Assembly (NCBI RefSeq): GCF_900102745.1 | Contig: NZ_FMZF01000004.1 | Location: 372,001 to 436,000, forward strand | Reading direction: 5' to 3' | DNA from: Geodermatophilus telluris | Lineage (GTDB): Bacteria > Actinomycetota > Actinomycetes > Mycobacteriales > Geodermatophilaceae | DNA length: 64,000 nt | Shown here: positions 44,225-53,211 of the stretch, piece after piece | How the letters are laid out: each line of letters begins with the position of its first letter | Numbering within the stretch: the stretch's first letter is position 1 | Notes under the pieces: generated by a model | The model's database searches: none | What the model saw: the letters and a program-made list of their open reading frames with translations, nothing else | What the model was told of the DNA's origin: nothing | Program-made: the position numbers and the translations under genes

Positions 44225-47200
44225 TCAGGAGGCCGGCGGCCCGGCCGGGCGGCTGGCTGCGCGACGGCGGCGCGGACGCCCGCCGGAAGGGGCCGCACCG
44301 TTGCCGGACGCGGCCTCGGGGGTGCTGCCGGGCGCCTGCGGGTCGCGGTGGGGCGCCGGGTCGTCGGGCCCGGCCGACGCGGGCACGTCCTCGTCCTCGT
44401 CGTCCTCGTCGGTGGCCACGTCGGTGGCCTCGTCGGTGGCCTCGTCGGTGGCCTCGTCGGTGGCCTCGGCGGCGGGCTCGGCGGGGACCCGTTGCGCCGG
44501 CGCCGGTCCCGCGTCGCCGGTCGCGTCGCCGTCCGGCACGACCGGGGTGGCCGCGAGCTCGTCCGCGGTGGGCTCCTCGATGACCGGCTCGGGCCCGGCG
44601 CTCACCGGCTCCGTGCCGACCTGCTCCGTGCCGACCTGCTCCGTGCCGACCTGCTCCGTGCCGACCTGCTCCGTGCCGACCTGCTCCGTGCCGACCGGCT
44701 CCGTGCCGACCTGCTCGCTGCCCTCGGCATCCGACTGCGCGGGGACCTCGGCGGGCCCGGCGGGCCCGGGCTCCTCGCCGGCGTCCCCGGACGTCGCGGC
44801 GAGCACCGCGGCGTCCTCGGCGGCGCGCTCCTCGCCGGCCTGGCCCCGGTTGCGGCGCCCGCGGCGGCGGCCGCCGGACCGCTGGCCGTCCCCGCTCTCC
44901 GGCCCGCTGCCCTCGGCCGCCTCGGCACCGGCCGGCACCGCGACCGGCTCGGGCTCCGCGACCGGCTCGGGCGCCCTGCGCTCGGCGTCCTTGCGCTCGG
45001 TCTCCTTGCGCTCGGTTTCCTTGCGCTCGGCGTCCTTGCGGGACTGCTCGCGCCGCCCGTTGCCGCCGCCGGAGCCCCCGGACGCGCCCGAGCCGTTGCC
45101 CCCGCCGCCGCGCCGCTTGTCGTCGACCGGCTCGGTGTGCACGAGCACACCCCGCCCGCGGCAGTGCTCGCACGGCTCGGAGAACACCTCGAGCAGGCCC
45201 TGGCCCACGCGCTTGCGGGTCATCTGCACCAGGCCCAGCGAGGTGACCTCGGCGACCTGGTGCTTGGTGCGGTCGCGGCCCAGGCACTCGGTGAGCCGCC
45301 GCAGCACCAGGTCGCGGTTGCTCTCCAGGACCATGTCGATGAAGTCGATGACGATGATGCCGCCGATGTCGCGCAGCCGGAGCTGGCGGACGATCTCCTC
45401 GGCCGCCTCCATGTTGTTGCGCGTGACGGTCTGCTCGAGGTTGCCGCCCGAGCCGGTGAACTTCCCGGTGTTGACGTCGACGACGGTCATCGCCTCGGTG
45501 CGGTCGATGACCAGCGAGCCGCCCGAGGGCAGCCACACCTTGCGGTCGAGCGCCTTGGCCAGCTGCTCGTCGACGCGCAGGTCGCGGAAGACGTCGCCCT
45601 CGCCGGTGTGCCGGGTCAGCCGCCCGGTCAGTTCCGGGGAGACGTGCGCGACGTAGGCCTCGACGGTGTCCCACGCGTCGTCGCCCTGGACGACGAGCTC
45701 GGAGAAGTCCTCGTTGAACACGTCGCGGATGACCCGGATGGCGAGGTCGGGCTCGCCGTAGAGCAGCGCCGGGGCGTTCGACGACGAGGACGCCTTGGTC
45801 TGGATGACCTCCCACTGCGCCTGCAGCCGGGCCACGTCGCGGGTGAGCTCCTCCTCCGAGGCGCCCTCGGCGGCGGTCCGGATGATCACGCCGGCGTCCT
45901 CGGGGACGATCTTCTTGAGGACGTCCTTGAGCCGCTGCCGCTCGGTGTCGGGCAGCTTGCGGCTGATGCCGGTCATCGAACCGCCGGGCACGTACACCAG
46001 GAACCGGCCCGGCAGGTTGACCTGCTGGGTGAGCCGGGCGCCCTTGTGGCCGATCGGGTCCTTGGTGACCTGCACCAGCACCTTGTCGCCGGACTTCAGC
46101 GCCTGCTCGATCGATCGCTGCTTGCCGGTCAGACCGGCGGCGTCCCAGTTGACCTCGCCGGCGTAGAGGACGGCGTTGCGGCCCTTGCCGATGTCGACGA
46201 AGGCCGCCTCCATGCTCGGCAGCACGTTCTGCACGCGGCCGAGGTAGACGTTGCCGGCGAACGAGGTCGCCTGCGCCTGGGTCACGTAGTGCTCGACGAG
46301 CACCCCGTCCTCGAGGACGGCGATCTGGGTGCGCTCGCCACGCTGCCGGATGACCATCCGGCGCTCCACCGACTCGCGGCGAGCGAGGAACTCCGCCTCG
46401 CTGAGGATCGGCGCGCGGCGGCGGCCGGTGTCGCGACCCTCGCGGCGGCGCTGGCGCTTGGCCTCCAGCCGGGTGGAGCCGGCGACCCCGCGGACGTCGT
46501 CGTCGCTGGTGGTGCGGCCGGTGCGGCCGGCACGCTCGGGCCGGTCGTCGTCGTCGGTCGCGGCCTCGGCGCCGGCGTCCCCGCCGCGGCGCCGCCGGCG
46601 ACGGCGACGGCGGGTGCTCGACCCGCCCTCGGCCTCGTCGCCCTCGGCGGCCTCGTCGGTGTCGGTGTCCTCGTCCTCGGCCCCGTCGTCCTCGTCGGCG
46701 TCCTCGCCGGACCGCTCGGGAGCGTCCTCGGCGTCGCCGTCGGTGTCATCGCCGCTGCGCCCGCGCCCGCGGCCGCGGCGGCCCCGCCGGCGGCGCCGGC
46801 TGCCGCCGCCGTCCTCGCGGTCGCCCTCGTCGCGGTCGGTCTCGTCGCGGTCGGTGTCGTCGGTGTCGACGTCGTCGGTGTCCTCGGCCTCGTCGGCCGC
46901 ATCGGCCGCGTCCTCGTCGACGTCGGGGCGCGGCTCGTCGGCCGCCGGGACCTCGCCGCCACGGCGCCGGGAGCGGCCGCGGCGCGAGCGCGGGGCCGGG
47001 GTCTCCTCGGCGTCCTCGTCCGGACCGGCGGTCTCCTCGACCTCCGGGGACTCCGGCAGCGGGCGGCGGCTGCGCCGGCGCGGCGCCGGCGCGACCTCGG
47101 TCTCGGTCGGCGCCACGAAGCTGACGAAGGCCGGGACGGCGGGCGCGACCGGCGGCGGAGGCGCGGTGTAGGTGCCCGGATCGGCCGCACCGGCCGGGCG

Positions 47201-47593
47201 GGTGGCCCGGCGGCGGGGCCGGGCGATGACGGCGGTGGGCTCCGGGGAGCTGAACTCGGCGCCGAAGGGGGACGGCGCCGGGTCCTCCTCGGGCTCCTCC
47301 TGGGCGGGCGGCCCGGGGACGACGTCCTCGGCCGCCGGGTCCCCGGCCGCGGGGTCCCCGGCCTCCGGCGCCCCGGCCGCGGCGGTCTCCGCGGGCGGCT
47401 CGTCGGGGGTCTCCCCCGTGGCCGCCTCGCCGCCGAGCACCTCGGCGACGGCGGCGTCGCCGGGCGGGAGGTCGGGGGCCGTGGGGCTCACCGCGGCGGG
47501 GTCTCCTGCGACGGGGTGCTCCGTCGTGGGCTGCTCCGCGGCGGGGCTGCCGGTGGTGTCGTCGTCGGTCGTCGTGTCGTCGGTGTCGGCCAC
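44225..47593 (-). CDS. rne: ribonuclease E/G
   Basis: The 1122-residue endoribonuclease has a disordered acidic/Arg-rich N-terminal third, then the catalytic core. The S1 domain contains NVYLGRVQNVLPSMEAAFVDIGKGRNAVLYAGE. The 5' sensor and RNase H-like parts follow, with the DNase-like metal-binding motifs MTVVDVNTGKF and IVIDFIDM and the zinc-link CEHC. The C-terminal third is disordered, with seven VGTEQ/P repeats and ATDE repeats. Terminal extensions on both sides of the core are typical of actinobacterial RNase E and act as scaffold. The GTG lies 9 bases after AGGAGG. Confidence 0.96.
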   Translation of the reverse strand: MADTDDTTTDDDTTGSPAAEQPTTEHPVAGDPAAVSPTAPDLPPGDAAVAEVLGGEAATGETPDEPPAETAAAGAPEAGDPAAGDPAAEDVVPGPPAQEEPEEDPAPSPFGAEFSSPEPTAVIARPRRRATRPAGAADPGTYTAPPPPVAPAVPAFVSFVAPTETEVAPAPRRRSRRPLPESPEVEETAGPDEDAEETPAPRSRRGRSRRRGGEVPAADEPRPDVDEDAADAADEAEDTDDVDTDDTDRDETDRDEGDREDGGGSRRRRRGRRGRGRGRSGDDTDGDAEDAPERSGEDADEDDGAEDEDTDTDEAAEGDEAEGGSSTRRRRRRRRRGGDAGAEAATDDDDRPERAGRTGRTTSDDDVRGVAGSTRLEAKRQRRREGRDTGRRRAPILSEAEFLARRESVERRMVIRQRGERTQIAVLEDGVLVEHYVTQAQATSFAGNVYLGRVQNVLPSMEAAFVDIGKGRNAVLYAGEVNWDAAGLTGKQRSIEQALKSGDKVLVQVTKDPIGHKGARLTQQVNLPGRFLVYVPGGSMTGISRKLPDTERQRLKDVLKKIVPEDAGVIIRTAAEGASEEELTRDVARLQAQWEVIQTKASSSSNAPALLYGEPDLAIRVIRDVFNEDFSELVVQGDDAWDTVEAYVAHVSPELTGRLTRHTGEGDVFRDLRVDEQLAKALDRKVWLPSGGSLVIDRTEAMTVVDVNTGKFTGSGGNLEQTVTRNNMEAAEEIVRQLRLRDIGGIIVIDFIDMVLESNRDLVLRRLTECLGRDRTKHQVAEVTSLGLVQMTRKRVGQGLLEVFSEPCEHCRGRGVLVHTEPVDDKRRGGGGNGSGASGGSGGGNGRREQSRKDAERKETERKETERKDAERRAPEPVAEPEPVAVPAGAEAAEGSGPESGDGQRSGGRRRGRRNRGQAGEERAAEDAAVLAATSGDAGEEPGPAGPAEVPAQSDAEGSEQVGTEPVGTEQVGTEQVGTEQVGTEQVGTEQVGTEPVSAGPEPVIEEPTADELAATPVVPDGDATGDAGPAPAQRVPAEPAAEATDEATDEATDEATDVATDEDDEDEDVPASAGPDDPAPHRDPQAPGSTPEAASGNGAAPSGGRPRRRRAASRPAGPPAS
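44408..44467. repeat. five tandem 12-bp repeats in the rne C-terminal region
   Basis: Five copies of GTCGGTGGCCTC (one reads GTCGGTGGCCAC) encode ATDE repeats in the disordered tail of RNase E. They are in frame, so copy-number changes would only lengthen or shorten the acidic tail. Confidence 0.85.
44609..44713. repeat. seven tandem 15-bp repeats in the rne C-terminal region
   Basis: Seven near-identical copies of CTCCGTGCCGACCTG (one ends CGG) encode VGTEQ or VGTEP units of RNase E. The repeat is perfectly in frame and nearly pure, so it is probably recent and variable between strains. Confidence 0.9.
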
Positions 47594-47755
47594 GAGGGCT
47601 CGCCTCCTGTGTGGTGCTCCCGGGCGCCGGTCGGAGGACAGGCGGCCGCGCAGGAGCACGGGTTGGGCGGGCCGGGCGGCCACGAGGGGTGCGGTGGCCG
47701 ATCGGCCTGCGAAGTCTGTGGTCGGTCCCGCGCGGCGGTCGCCGCGGCCGGGGCC

Positions 47756-47787
47756 GGACTGCAGGTGGTGCGGACTGCAGGTGGTGC
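47756..47787. repeat. two tandem 16-bp repeats in the rne upstream region
   Basis: GGACTGCAGGTGGTGC occurs twice head to tail, and GGTCGTGCGGTGG follows. They lie 163-194 bases upstream of the rne start. The 280 bases between rne and the DUF2344 gene otherwise hold no gene I can support, only the AGGAGG ribosome-binding site. RNase E mRNAs elsewhere have long autoregulatory leaders, which this spacing would allow. Confidence 0.7.
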
Positions 47788-47873
47788 GGTCGTGCGGTGG
47801 TCTCGGGTGGTACCGGGCGGCGGCACGTCTGGCAGCCGTGTCGCTCGACGGCGCAGCGGCGGCCGGTCCCCGG

Positions 47874-48641
47874 TCAGACCGCGGCGTGCTCCCCCTGGCA
47901 GCGGGCGCGCGCCTCTCGGTCGGGACCGAGCGGGTCGGCCACGGTCCCGCTGCCGTCGAGCCGGCCCTGCGCCTCACGCACGGCCCGGGGGGGCGACGGC
48001 GGGCGCAGGTCGGCGACGGCAGCCAGAGCGGCCACCACGTCGTCGGGTCGAACGGCGGGCGTCACCTGCCGGACGACCACGTGCAGTATGGCACAACCTG
48101 CCTCTCCGCCCGTGGACGCCGAGGCCACCGGGCCCCGGGCATCGACGTCGCGCAGGCCGTTCTTCGTGCGCTTGGCGACGAGCACCTCGTCGCGGGCCAG
48201 CAGCGCCGCCACGGCGGCGGCGAGCTCGGCCGGCTCCACGCCGGGCAGCTCGACCCGCCAGCGGGCGGCGTCGATGCGGTCGGCCAGCGAGCCGCCGCCC
48301 TCGGCCGCCTCCACGCACTCCAGGACGTCGACGCCGGCCGGCAGCGACGCATCCAGCGCGGCGCGCACCTGCTCGGGGTCGCAGCGCCGGGCCAGGCCGA
48401 TCTCCAGGTACTCGGCCTCGCTGGCCGCGCCGGTGGGCGCGGCACCCACGTAGGAGATCTTCGGGTGCGGCGAGAAGCCGGCGGAGAAGGCCATCGGCAC
48501 CTGCGCGCGGCGCAGCGCCCGCTCCAGCGCGCGGGCGAGGTCGCGGTGGGAGGCGAAGCGCAGCGGCCCGCGCTTGGCGTAGCGCAGCCGCAACTTCTGG
48601 ACCGTGGGCGGCGGGGGCGGCCCGTCGGGCTGGCGGGCCAC
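47874..48641 (-). CDS. TIGR03936 / DUF2344 radical-SAM-associated protein
   Basis: The 255-residue protein has the DUF2344 pattern KLRLRYAKRGPLRFASHRDLARALERALRRAQVPMAFSAGFSPHPKISY (about residues 16-64), followed by EAEYLEIGLA. The family always accompanies the B12-binding radical SAM protein encoded 12 bases upstream. In many bacteria the two precede an RNase E/G gene and rplU-rpmA-obg, as here. Their joint function is unknown; RNA modification is a reasonable guess. The last 40 residues are non-conserved. Confidence 0.92.
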   Translation of the reverse strand: MARQPDGPPPPPTVQKLRLRYAKRGPLRFASHRDLARALERALRRAQVPMAFSAGFSPHPKISYVGAAPTGAASEAEYLEIGLARRCDPEQVRAALDASLPAGVDVLECVEAAEGGGSLADRIDAARWRVELPGVEPAELAAAVAALLARDEVLVAKRTKNGLRDVDARGPVASASTGGEAGCAILHVVVRQVTPAVRPDDVVAALAAVADLRPPSPPRAVREAQGRLDGSGTVADPLGPDREARARCQGEHAAV

Positions 48642-48653
48642 TACCGGGCCACC

Positions 48654-50582
48654 TCAGCGACCCACGACGGTGAGCGGGAGCAGGCTGCGCCCGGTGGGGC
48701 CGATCTGGATCTCGGTGCCGTTGGTCGGGCAGACGCCGCAGTCGTAGCAGGGGGTCCACCGGCAGTCGGCGACCTCCTCCTCCGACAGCGCGTCCTGCCA
48801 GTCGTCCCAGAGCCACTCCTTGTCCAGCCCGGAGTCCAGGTGGTCCCAGGGCAGCACCTCGTCCTGGCCGCGCTCGCGGGTGGTGAACCAGTCGAGGTCG
48901 ACGCCGAGCGGCGTCAGCTCCGCGGCCGCGGCCGCCGTCCAGCGCTCGTAGGAGAAGTGCTCGCTCCAGCCGTCGAAGCGGCCGCCCTCGCGCCACACCC
49001 GCTCGATCACCCGGCCCACCCGGCGGTCACCGCGGGAGAGCAGGCCCTCGACCACGCCGGGCTGGCCGTCGTGGTAGCGCAGGCCGATGGAGCGGCCGAT
49101 GCGCCGGTCGGCGTTGATCGCCTGGCGCAGCACCCGCAGCCGGTGGTCGATGGTCTCCGCACTGGCCTGCCCGGCCCACTGGAAGGGCGTGTGCGGCTTG
49201 GGCACGAAACCGCCGATGGAGACGGTGCAGCGGATGTCCCGGCGGCCGCTGGCCTCGCGGCCGGCGCGGATGACCTCCACGGCCAGCTCGGCGATCTCGA
49301 GCACGTCCTCGTCGGTCTCCGTGGGGAGGCCGCACATGAAGTACAGCTTCACCTGCTGCCAGCCGTTGGCGTAGGCGGTGGTGACCGTGCGGACCAGGTC
49401 CTCCTTGGACACGGTCTTGTTGATCACCCGGCGGATCCGCTCGCTGCCGCCCTCGGGGGCGAAGGTGAGCCCGGAGCGGCGGCCGTTGCGGGACAGCTCG
49501 TTGGCGAGGGTGACGTTGAAGGCGTCGACCCGGGTGCTCGGCAGCGACAGGCCGGTGTTGGTGCCCTCGTAGCGGTCGGCGAGCTCCTTGGCCACCTGGC
49601 CGATCTCGGAGTGGTCGGCGCTGGACAGCGAGAGCAGCCCGACCTCCTCGTAGCCGGTGGCGCGCAGCCCCTGGTCGACCATCGAGCCGATGCCGGTGAT
49701 CGTCCGCTCGCGCACCGGACGGGTGATCATCCCGGCCTGGCAGAACCGGCAGCCGCGGGTGCAGCCGCGGAAGATCTCCACGCTCATCCGCTCGTGCACG
49801 CTCTCGGCCAGCGGCACCAGCGGGGTCTTCGGGTAGGGCCACTCGTCGAGGTCCATGACCGTGCGCTTGCCGACCCGCGCCGGGACGTCGTCGCGGGTGC
49901 GGGTCACCGCGGCGATGGCGCCGTCGGGGCCGTAGGAGACGGCGTAGAAGCGCGGCACGTAGACGCCGTCCACCCGCGCCAGCCGGGCCAGGAGCTCGAC
50001 CCGGCCTCCGGGGCGGCCCTGCTCCTTCCACGCCGCGACGACGTCGGTGACGTCGCCGACGACCTGCTCGCCGTCGCCGAGGACGGCGCAGTCGACGAAG
50101 TCGGCGACCGGCTCGGGGTTGAAGGCGGCGTGCCCGCCGGCGACGACGACGGGGTGCGTCTCGTCGCGGTCGACCGCGTGCAGCGGGACCCCGGCGAGGT
50201 CGAGCGCCTCGAGCAGGTTGGTGTAGCCGAGCTCGGTGGCGAAGCTGACGCCGAGGAGGTCGAAGTCGCGGACGGCGCGGTGCGCGTCGACGGTGAACTG
50301 GCCGACGCCGTGCTCGCGCATCAGCGCGGCCAGGTCGGGCCAGACCGCGTAGGTGCGCTCGGCGAGGGCGTCGGGGCGCTCGTTGAGCACCTCGTAGAGG
50401 ATCATGAGGCCCTGGTTGGGCAGCCCCACCTCGTAGGCGTCGGGGTACATCAGCGCCCAGTGGACGGCGACGTCGTCCCACGCCTTGACCTGCGCGTTCA
50501 ACTCCCCGCCGACGTACTGGATCGGCTTCTGCACCTGGGCCAGCAGCGGTTCGAGACGGGGGTAGAGACTCTGTCCAGACAT
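48654..50582 (-). CDS. TIGR03960 B12-binding radical SAM protein
   Basis: The 642-residue protein has an N-terminal cobalamin-binding-like domain and a radical SAM core with cluster motif RGCTRGCRFCQAG (Cys-x3-Cys-x2-Cys, about residue 270). LTFAPEGGSERIRRVINK, KLYFMCGLPTETDEDVLEIA and a C-terminal Cys cluster (CRWTPCYDCGVC) follow. The reaction and substrate are unknown. It is coupled with the DUF2344 gene, upstream of rne. It is divergent from the GGDEF/EAL gene across 113 bases. Confidence 0.93.
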   Translation of the reverse strand: MSGQSLYPRLEPLLAQVQKPIQYVGGELNAQVKAWDDVAVHWALMYPDAYEVGLPNQGLMILYEVLNERPDALAERTYAVWPDLAALMREHGVGQFTVDAHRAVRDFDLLGVSFATELGYTNLLEALDLAGVPLHAVDRDETHPVVVAGGHAAFNPEPVADFVDCAVLGDGEQVVGDVTDVVAAWKEQGRPGGRVELLARLARVDGVYVPRFYAVSYGPDGAIAAVTRTRDDVPARVGKRTVMDLDEWPYPKTPLVPLAESVHERMSVEIFRGCTRGCRFCQAGMITRPVRERTITGIGSMVDQGLRATGYEEVGLLSLSSADHSEIGQVAKELADRYEGTNTGLSLPSTRVDAFNVTLANELSRNGRRSGLTFAPEGGSERIRRVINKTVSKEDLVRTVTTAYANGWQQVKLYFMCGLPTETDEDVLEIAELAVEVIRAGREASGRRDIRCTVSIGGFVPKPHTPFQWAGQASAETIDHRLRVLRQAINADRRIGRSIGLRYHDGQPGVVEGLLSRGDRRVGRVIERVWREGGRFDGWSEHFSYERWTAAAAAELTPLGVDLDWFTTRERGQDEVLPWDHLDSGLDKEWLWDDWQDALSEEEVADCRWTPCYDCGVCPTNGTEIQIGPTGRSLLPLTVVGR

Positions 50583-50695
50583 GACCGGTCCAGGGTAGAC
50601 GCCGCCGCCCGGTCGCCGACCCTCGCGCCGAACAGCGCCGCAGCGTGCGCGGGCCTACACTCAGGGTGACCAGCAGCACGGCGTCAGGGAGGAAC

Positions 50696-53131
50696 GTGCC
50701 CGAGCCGGCCGGGACCGCCACGGTGCCCCCGAGCGTGGGCGGCGCCGACGGCGCCGCCCCCACCCGCTCCACCACGCCCCTCCCTCGCGGCCGGGCGGTG
50801 TTCCCCCTGCCCCGCGGCCGGGCGGTGCTCTCCCTGCCCCGCGGCCGGGCGGCGTTCTCCCTGCCCCGCGGCCGGGCGATGCCCCCCGAGCAGTGGGCCG
50901 CCCACCACGCCCTCGTCCTCCGCACCCTCGCCGTCCTCGTCGCGGCGGTGCCGGTCTACGCCCTGCTGCGCGGGCACGGCCCGGCCGCCGCGGCGCTGGC
51001 CACCGCTCCCCTGCTGGCGCTGACCCTGCTCGCCCGCACGACGCTGCTGCGGCGCAGCACCCGTGCCGCGGTCGCGGCGCTCGCGCTCATGGCCGTCGCG
51101 GCGGTCGGCGTGCGGCTGTCGGGCGGCCAGACGGAGGCCCACTTCCTGTTCTTCGCGCTGCTCCCGCTGGCCGCCCTCTACGCCGCCCGGGCGCCCTTCC
51201 TGCTCGCCGTCGGCTTCGTCGCGGCACACCACTTCGTGCTGGGCACCCTGCTGCCCCACGCCGTCTACGCGCACGACGTCGCGCCCCTGCCGATGGCCAC
51301 GCTGCACGCCGCCTTCGTGCTGCTGGAGAGCTGGGCCTGCCTGCTCGCCTGGCGCCGGTTCGACGACCGCCGGGAGCGCGTCGAGCAGCTCGTGGCCGAG
51401 CGCACCGCCGAGCTCTCCGCGCAGCGCGACGAGCTGGCCCGGCTGGCCGCCGTCGTCCAGTGCACCGACGACGCCGTCGCCACCCTGGCCCCCGACGGCC
51501 GGCTCACCAGCTGGAACCCCGGCGCCGAGCGGCTCTACGGGTGGGCGGCCGCCGAGATCGTGGGCCGGCACATGTCGGTGCTCACCGCCGGCGGGGAGTC
51601 CCCGCCCGACCTGCGGGCGCTGTCGGGCAGCAGCGCGCCGGTGGAGCGGCGACACCGCCGGCGCGACGGCTCGGAGTTCGACGCGCTGATCACCTTCTCG
51701 ACCATCCACGACGACGACGGCGCGCTCACGGAGGTCGCCGCGATCGCCCGCGACATCACCGGCCGCAAGCGGGCCGAGGCCGAGGCCCGCGCGGCCGCTC
51801 GGCAGCTGGCGGAGCAGGCCGGCGAGCTGGCCCGGCTGGCCCTGCACGACCCGCTCACCGGCCTGGCCAACCGGACCCTCCTCGCGGACCGGCTCGCGCA
51901 CGCCCTCGCCGACCGCCGCGCCCGCCGGCACGCCGTGCTGCTCGTCGACCTCGACGACTTCAAGGCGGTCAACGACGAGTGCGGGCACGAGGCCGGCGAC
52001 GCCGTGCTCACCGCGGTGGCTCGGCGACTGGAGTCGGTGGTGCGCCCGGCCGACACCGTGGCCCGTCTCGGCGGCGACGAGTTCGTCGTCCTCATGGAGG
52101 ACGTCGAGGGCCGCCGCGACGTCGTCGCCGTCGCCGAGCGGCTGCTGGGCGCCCTGCGGGAGCCGGTGGCCTTCGGCGACGAGCGGTTCACCGTGGGCGG
52201 CAGCGTCGGGGTCGCGCTCACCGGCGGCACCGACCGGCGCGGCATGGACGACCTGCTGCGCGACGCCGACCTGGCGATGTACGTGGCCAAGTCCGGTGGC
52301 AAGAACCGGGTGCGGGTCTTCGAGCGCGGCATGCGTGAGGAGGTCACCGCGCAGGACGAGCTGGTGCGCGACCTGCGCGCCGCCGTGGCCAACGGCGAGC
52401 TGCGGGTGCTCTACCAGCCGCAGGTGGACCTGCGGACCGGCGTGGTCACCGGCATGGAGGCGCTGGCGCGGTGGCAGTCGCCCAGCCGCGGGCTGGTCGA
52501 GCCGGCCGGCTTCATCCCCGCCGCGGAGAGCTCCGGCGTCGTCGACGCCATCGACGACTGGGTGATCGGCGAGGCGTGCCGGCAGCTGCGCGCCTGGGAC
52601 GACGCCGGCCTGGCGGGGCTGGGCGTGGCGGTCAACGTCTCCGCGCGACGGCTGGGCACCGGCGACCTCGCGGTGGCCCTCGCCGCGGCCGCCCGGGACG
52701 CCGGCGTCGACCCCGCCCGGCTGGAGATCGAGGTGCCCGAGGCGGTGGCCGCCGGTCCCGACGCGGCCGCGGGCATCCGCGAGGTGCGGGCGCTGGGTGT
52801 GCGGGTGGCCATCGACGACTTCGGCACCGGGTCGTCGTCGCTGTCCCGCCTGCAGGACCTGCCGCTGGACCGGCTGAAGATCGACACCACGTCGGTGGCG
52901 CTGCTCGCCGCCGACGCGGCCGCCGGGTCGCTGGCCGACGCGGTCATCGCGCTGGGCAACAGCCTGGGCCTGCAGGTGGTCGCCGAGGGCGTCGAGGAGC
53001 CCGGCCAGCTCGCCGCGCTGCGGGCGCTGGGCTGCGACACCGGGCAGGGCCACCTGTTCGGCTCGCCGGTGCCGGCCGACGCCGTCACGGCGCTGCTGCG
53101 CGGCGGCCGCGTCCTCACCGCCGTGGCCTGA
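50696..53131 (+). CDS. membrane diguanylate cyclase/phosphodiesterase with PAS, GGDEF and EAL domains
   Basis: The 811-residue protein has a repetitive N-terminus, about five membrane helices (residues 80-220), a coiled stretch and a PAS domain (DDAVATLAPDGRLTSWNPGAERLYGW). The GGDEF domain has an intact ARLGGDEFVVL and an RPAD product-inhibition site five residues before it. The EAL domain has MEALARW, IDDFGTGSSSLSRL, LKIDTTSV and VVAEGVEE; only the ExT/ES position (EVPEAV) deviates. Both activities look feasible, so it makes or degrades cyclic di-GMP. The GTG start follows GGGAGG; an ATG at 50879, after the repeats, is an alternative. Confidence 0.9.
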   Translation: MPEPAGTATVPPSVGGADGAAPTRSTTPLPRGRAVFPLPRGRAVLSLPRGRAAFSLPRGRAMPPEQWAAHHALVLRTLAVLVAAVPVYALLRGHGPAAAALATAPLLALTLLARTTLLRRSTRAAVAALALMAVAAVGVRLSGGQTEAHFLFFALLPLAALYAARAPFLLAVGFVAAHHFVLGTLLPHAVYAHDVAPLPMATLHAAFVLLESWACLLAWRRFDDRRERVEQLVAERTAELSAQRDELARLAAVVQCTDDAVATLAPDGRLTSWNPGAERLYGWAAAEIVGRHMSVLTAGGESPPDLRALSGSSAPVERRHRRRDGSEFDALITFSTIHDDDGALTEVAAIARDITGRKRAEAEARAAARQLAEQAGELARLALHDPLTGLANRTLLADRLAHALADRRARRHAVLLVDLDDFKAVNDECGHEAGDAVLTAVARRLESVVRPADTVARLGGDEFVVLMEDVEGRRDVVAVAERLLGALREPVAFGDERFTVGGSVGVALTGGTDRRGMDDLLRDADLAMYVAKSGGKNRVRVFERGMREEVTAQDELVRDLRAAVANGELRVLYQPQVDLRTGVVTGMEALARWQSPSRGLVEPAGFIPAAESSGVVDAIDDWVIGEACRQLRAWDDAGLAGLGVAVNVSARRLGTGDLAVALAAAARDAGVDPARLEIEVPEAVAAGPDAAAGIREVRALGVRVAIDDFGTGSSSLSRLQDLPLDRLKIDTTSVALLAADAAAGSLADAVIALGNSLGLQVVAEGVEEPGQLAALRALGCDTGQGHLFGSPVPADAVTALLRGGRVLTAVA
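50782..50880. repeat. four 27-bp tandem repeats at the 5' end of the GGDEF/EAL gene
   Basis: The core CGCGGCCGGGCG recurs four times with a 27-base period (at 50786, 50813, 50840 and 50867). Read in frame it encodes PLPRGRAVF-like nine-residue units just before the first membrane helix. It may instead be a non-coding promoter repeat if translation starts at the ATG that follows. Confidence 0.85.
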
Positions 53132-53190
53132 GGGAAGGACCCCCTCGCCCCCGCCACTCACGAGCTCGCGACGGGCCCCTGCGCGGGGCC
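53132..53190 (+). terminator. stop-abutting hairpin element downstream of the GGDEF/EAL gene (copy B)
   Basis: The element starts at the base after the TGA. GGACCCC pairs with GGGGCC, again with one bulged A, and an inner CGAGCTCG palindrome lies between. It shares GAAGGACCCCCTCGCCCCC with the rpmA copy apart from the first bases. The stem is shorter than in the other two copies (6 bp). Confidence 0.65.
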
Positions 53191-53211
53191 GACCCACCGG
53201 ATGCGTGCCGC

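Noticed and set aside
44609..44713. Regular repeats that might be a CRISPR array
   Set aside because: The 15-base units have no spacers, are in frame with rne and encode VGTEQ repeats; no cas genes are present.
44111..48673. A 1520-residue open frame on the plus strand
   Set aside because: It runs antisense to rne and the DUF2344 gene and is composed of low-complexity repeats mirroring the RNase E tails.
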